Assembly (NCBI GenBank): GCA_017537745.1
Contig: JAFYKF010000006.1
Coordinates: forward strand, 1 to 51,714
Direction of reading: 5' to 3'
Length of the DNA: 51,714 nt
DNA from: Candidatus Saccharimonadota bacterium
GTDB lineage: Bacteria; Patescibacteriota; Saccharimonadia; Saccharimonadales; Saccharimonadaceae
Shown one piece after another: positions 48,995 through 51,714 of the stretch. Each line of letters begins with the position of its first letter. Positions within the stretch are counted from its first letter, which is position 1. The notes beneath the pieces are model-generated. The model saw only the letters and a list, made by a program, of their open reading frames with translations, searched no databases and had not been told where the DNA came from. The translations under genes were made by a program, and so were the position numbers.

Positions 48995-49854
48995 CATCTT
49001 GAAACCCTATCTTTCTTCTGGCAACACGGACAAATATGTGTACCGCGCCCAGCTACCCGGATTTTGATAATCTTAGCACCACAATTTGGGCAAGGCTTCC
49101 CTTCGCGTCGAAAAACCTGCGCAAATTTCTCAAGGTAGTCTCCGCGCGTGCCATCAGCTTTGACATAGGTGGCCATTGTAGAGCCACCCGAATCAATCGA
49201 GCGTTCCATTACGGCTCGCGCAGATTCCAGTAATAATCTAGCCTCTTCAGGCGTGATGCTTCCGCACCTTCGTTCAGGATGAATATGGCTCATAAATAGC
49301 GCTTCGTCGGCATAAATATTCCCTAGCCCACAAATCACCCCCTGGTCCAAAATAGTGGCTTTAATACACGAATTTTTATGTCGCATTAAGCGTTTATAAA
49401 AATCATCAGCTTTCATTGTCCACGGTTCAGGTGCCAATTTCTTAATGAATGAATCATTTTCTACCTCAGTAGTTGGCAAAACCTTAATAAAACCAAACTT
49501 GCGTTGGTCATTAAAATATAGCACCCCGCCATCGTCAAATTTCAAAATCACACGAGTTTGTTTATTTGGCAACGTTGCTACAAAATTTTCACTTGGGTGC
49601 CCGGCAGCGTAACGCTTGCTGGCTCCATCATAGATTAGCTGCCCAGTCATCCGGAGATGTACCATTAGCGATGTCTCGCCTTCCAAATCAATAATCAAAG
49701 CCTTTCCGTAGCGCCGGATCCCCTTAACCGCTCCAGTCACTGGCTTGCCAATAAAAGATTTTTCACACAAAATATCGGTCTGAGTAAGTTTCTTATTTAT
49801 GACAAACTTGCTCAGACCGCGTTTAATCGTTTCAACTTCGGGGAGCTCTGGCAT
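48994..49854 (-). CDS. mutM: Formamidopyrimidine-DNA glycosylase
   Basis: 286 residues. N-terminal PELPEVETIKRGL with catalytic Pro2 and Glu3, then LMVHLRMTGQL, and YFNDQRKFGFI. GLGNIYADEALF is the helix-two-turn-helix. The C-terminal zinc finger CPNCG...CPCCQ is complete. It removes oxidised purines. TATAAT six bases before the ATG. Operon with holA. Confidence 0.95.
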   Translation of the reverse strand: MPELPEVETIKRGLSKFVINKKLTQTDILCEKSFIGKPVTGAVKGIRRYGKALIIDLEGETSLMVHLRMTGQLIYDGASKRYAAGHPSENFVATLPNKQTRVILKFDDGGVLYFNDQRKFGFIKVLPTTEVENDSFIKKLAPEPWTMKADDFYKRLMRHKNSCIKATILDQGVICGLGNIYADEALFMSHIHPERRCGSITPEEARLLLESARAVMERSIDSGGSTMATYVKADGTRGDYLEKFAQVFRREGKPCPNCGAKIIKIRVAGRGTHICPCCQKKDRVSR

Positions 49855-49860
49855 ACCCCA

Positions 49861-49866
49861 ATTATA
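49861..49866 (-). promoter_or_regulatory. -10 element of mutM
   Basis: Minus-strand TATAAT with extended TGA, six bases before the ATG at 49854; leaderless pattern. Confidence 0.65.
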
Positions 49867-49873
49867 TCACACC

Positions 49874-50311
49874 CTAATGAGCGTAGGCGATGTTTTGTTC
49901 CATCGCTTGTGTCTCGAGGGCCGCCAAGCGTTCAGCGTCATCGATAGCAGAATTTACACAGTGCTTAACACGGGCTGCTTCCTCGGCTTTTTTAGCATCA
50001 TTCCAACGATCCAAAGTGCCAACGAGATAACCAGTAATTCGGCGAAGACGCTCAAATTTTCCTTCGTCAAAGTATTCGGCATGGGCATTGAAATAATCGT
50101 GAGCCTTGTCCTCACCGGCCTTCTCTGAAATCAATTTCATCCCAATTTCTACCAAGCAAGAAGCGTGCATAGTCTCATATTGCTCATAATCTTTCATCGC
50201 CTCGTTAATTTCCTTTTCGGAAATCTTTGCATATTGGTTTAATGATTTTGAAAAACGCTTAATATCAAAATTCTCGGCGTCGTTCGGATTTTTGTAGATA
50301 ATTTTCTTCAT
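49874..50311 (-). CDS. Small protein with an NrdD C-terminal-like segment
   Basis: 145 residues, soluble, helical and Glu/Ala/Lys-rich. The segment RITGYLVGTLDRWNDAKKAEEAARVKH near residues 90-116 resembles the end of anaerobic ribonucleotide reductase NrdD and short stand-alone proteins annotated with that name. The cysteine zinc motif and glycyl-radical loop are absent, although C118 and C56 exist. The function is not claimed. AAGGAAG lies upstream. Confidence 0.5.
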   Translation of the reverse strand: MKKIIYKNPNDAENFDIKRFSKSLNQYAKISEKEINEAMKDYEQYETMHASCLVEIGMKLISEKAGEDKAHDYFNAHAEYFDEGKFERLRRITGYLVGTLDRWNDAKKAEEAARVKHCVNSAIDDAERLAALETQAMEQNIAYAH

Positions 50312-50433
50312 GGTTCTTCCTTGCCCACTCGGGCGTTACATTTGTTATAAGCATTACCTACTTTTAATTATAAACACCATATATAGCGTTGTCAACACTT
50401 TTTTTACGCTAAATATGGAATTCTTGTGGAAAA

Positions 50434-51643
50434 CTACAATTCTCCCCAATTGGTGCCCGTAGTGACTTCGACGGCCAATTTGACCGCGAGTTCTGGCGCC
50501 ACCGACTCCATTTCGCGCTTCAAAATTCCTGCCACTTCATTGGCGATTTTTTCTTCACATTCAACAATCAAAGAGTCGTGCACCTGCATAATTAAATCCG
50601 CACCCTCCGGCAAAGCCTTGTCGACTTTAATCATCGCGCGCTTCATTAAATCCGCTTCCGTGCCCTGAATTGGCATATTCATCGCAGCGCGCTCAGCGGC
50701 CTGGCGAATCACGAAATTGCTAGACTTCACATCTGGCGTTGGGCGGCGGCGGCCATAATAAGTTTCAACAAATCCAAGTTCTTTAGCTTGTTTCAAAATG
50801 TCTTCCAACTTGTTTTTAATCGGAGCTCGCAAACGGAAATAGTTTTCCATAAAACTTTTTGCTTCGGTTACAGACATGTGGGCTGCATCGGCCAGGCCTT
50901 TTGTGCTCATGCCATACAAAATTCCAAAATTAATCACCTTTGCCGCACGACGTTGCTCCTTGGTCACCTCGTCGAATGGCACACCAAAAGCTTCCGATGC
51001 GGTCTTCGTATGAATATCTACGTCGTTATTGAAATCACGAATCAAATCTTGGTCGTTAGACAAAATCGCCGCCAGCCGAAGTTCAAACTGCGAATAGTCA
51101 GCCGAAACCAAAACCTTGCCTTTCGGTACCACGAATCCAGTACGAATTCGCTTCCCTTCATCTGTACGCACTGGGATATTTTGAAGATTTGGGTCTTTGG
51201 AGCTCAAACGTCCGGTCGCGGTAACGTCTTGGGTAAAGGTGGTATGGATGCGCCCATCCTTATCCGCAAGGTCCGGCATAGGCGTGATATAGGTGCTAAG
51301 TAATTTGGCGGCCTCACGGTACTCAATAATTTTTTCAATCACCGGATGCTCGCTGCGGAGCTTTTCAAGCTCTTTTGCACCGGTAGAATAACCCCGAGAA
51401 GTTTTCTTGATTCCCTTTGTTGGCAATCGCAAATCAACAAACAAAATTTCAGACAGCTGAATCGGCGAATTGACATTAAATTTCTTGCCGACCAACTTAT
51501 AAATTTCTTTTTCAAGCTCGGCCACTTCGTGAACATATTCTTTTTCGAGCGACTTGAAATAGTCACGATCAATCAGCATGCCCTTCTCTTCCATCTTGTA
51601 AAGAATCGGAATTAACGGCAAATCTAATTCAGCCAAAACTTTA
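50434..51643 (-). CDS. polA: DNA polymerase I, C-terminal polymerase domain (partial)
   Basis: The frame enters from the right at the palindrome centre near 51643, giving about 402 residues; the first ones read YKVLAELDLPLIPILYKM, natural for PolA, so the TTG at 51636 is an internal codon and not a start. Family A motifs: ATGRLSSKDPNLQNIPVR, motif A VSADYSQFELRLAAILS, motif B RRAAKVINFGILYGMS, motif C QVHDSLIVEC. The 5' part (5' nuclease and any exonuclease domain) is lost to the contig end. Confidence 0.94.
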
Positions 51644-51714
51644 TAAAGTTTTGGCTGAATTAGATTTGCCGTTAATTCCGATTCTTTACAAGATGGAAGA
51701 GAAGGGCATGCTGA
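51573..51714. repeat. Perfect 142-bp foldback palindrome at the contig end
   Basis: 51644-51714 is the exact reverse complement of 51573-51643, with no spacer (71-bp arms). It turns back inside polA. Such zero-spacer palindromes at contig ends are typical assembly or whole-genome-amplification artefacts. Confidence 0.9.

Noticed and set aside
1..51714. UGA recoding as in Gracilibacteria/Absconditabacteria
   Set aside because: TGA ends galU, dnaE, mraY and others at family-typical lengths, and no in-frame TGA interrupts the conserved genes.
1..51714. CRISPR arrays, transposases, integrases or prophage structural genes
   Set aside because: None seen; the repeats present are palindromic or single words, not regularly spaced arrays, and no ORF has transposase or integrase motifs.
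1..51714. Ribosomal RNA genes
   Set aside because: No 16S, 23S or 5S conserved stretches were recognised.

Overview
This window looks like a chromosomal contig from a small-genome, host-associated bacterium of the Candidate Phyla Radiation, most likely Candidatus Saccharibacteria (TM7). This is inferred from gene content and style, not from a search. The signs are: many genes begin 6-7 nt after a TATAAT box, as expected for leaderless mRNAs; FISUMP-domain surface proteins, a sortase and a PEGA protein; a VirB2-like pilin beside the sigma factor and a VirD4/TraG-like ATPase; a peptidoglycan/division cluster without murC-F, ftsA or ftsZ; and almost no biosynthetic genes. TGA is used as a stop codon (galU, dnaE, mraY), so this is not a UGA-recoding lineage.

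Layout. 1-4 kb: 3' end of rpoD, VirB2-like pilin, DAGK-type lipid kinase, zeta-like kinase, galU-like nucleotidyltransferase and two small membrane proteins. 4-9.7 kb: dnaE, smpB, xth and an unrecognised gene. 9.7-10.6 kb: one GC-rich secreted proline-rich gene with its own consensus promoter and terminator, unlike everything around it. 10.6-24.6 kb: envelope and surface functions (CDP-alcohol phosphatidyltransferase, a divergent FISUMP pair, GT4 glycosyltransferase, OmpR/HisKA two-component system, tRNA-Leu, sortase, PEGA protein, gltX, an anchored surface protein, a DUF3048 protein). 24.6-28.1 kb is accessory in character: tRNA-Glu, a GC-rich palindromic repeat, a predicted ADP-ribosyltransferase, a CYTH protein, a 177-bp palindrome, a KwaB-like (DUF4868) gene and about 600 bp of structured noncoding DNA.

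28.1-35.6 kb is the division/wall cluster rsmH - 21-codon ORF and structured RNA - ftsL - ftsI - mraY - ftsW - murG - ftsQ-like. 35.6-36.2 kb is noncoding with a 186-bp palindrome and GTTCGGTT repeats. 36.2-45.2 kb holds the T4SS-type ATPase, a sigma-region-4/HARE-HTH protein, a Gly-rich membrane protein, topA and dprA. 45.2-46.2 kb holds a three-way-junction RNA candidate, a CdiA-CT-like nuclease and tRNA-Asp. 46.2-51.6 kb holds a degenerate DHH protein, rpsT, holA, mutM, an NrdD-like module and the 3' part of polA. The last 142 bases are a perfect foldback palindrome, almost certainly an assembly or amplification artefact; real sequence probably ends near 51643.

The most interesting items are the RSE-class ADP-ribosyltransferase, the nuclease gene preceded by a structured RNA, the tiny ORF plus multi-hairpin RNA inside the division cluster, and GC-rich palindromic elements that lie both between genes and in frame inside two proteins (lipid kinase and FtsI), reminiscent of Rickettsia palindromic elements. 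The pilin, VirD4-like ATPase, sortase, surface proteins and candidate toxins fit a cell that lives attached to another bacterium, but none of the toxins is shown here to be secreted.
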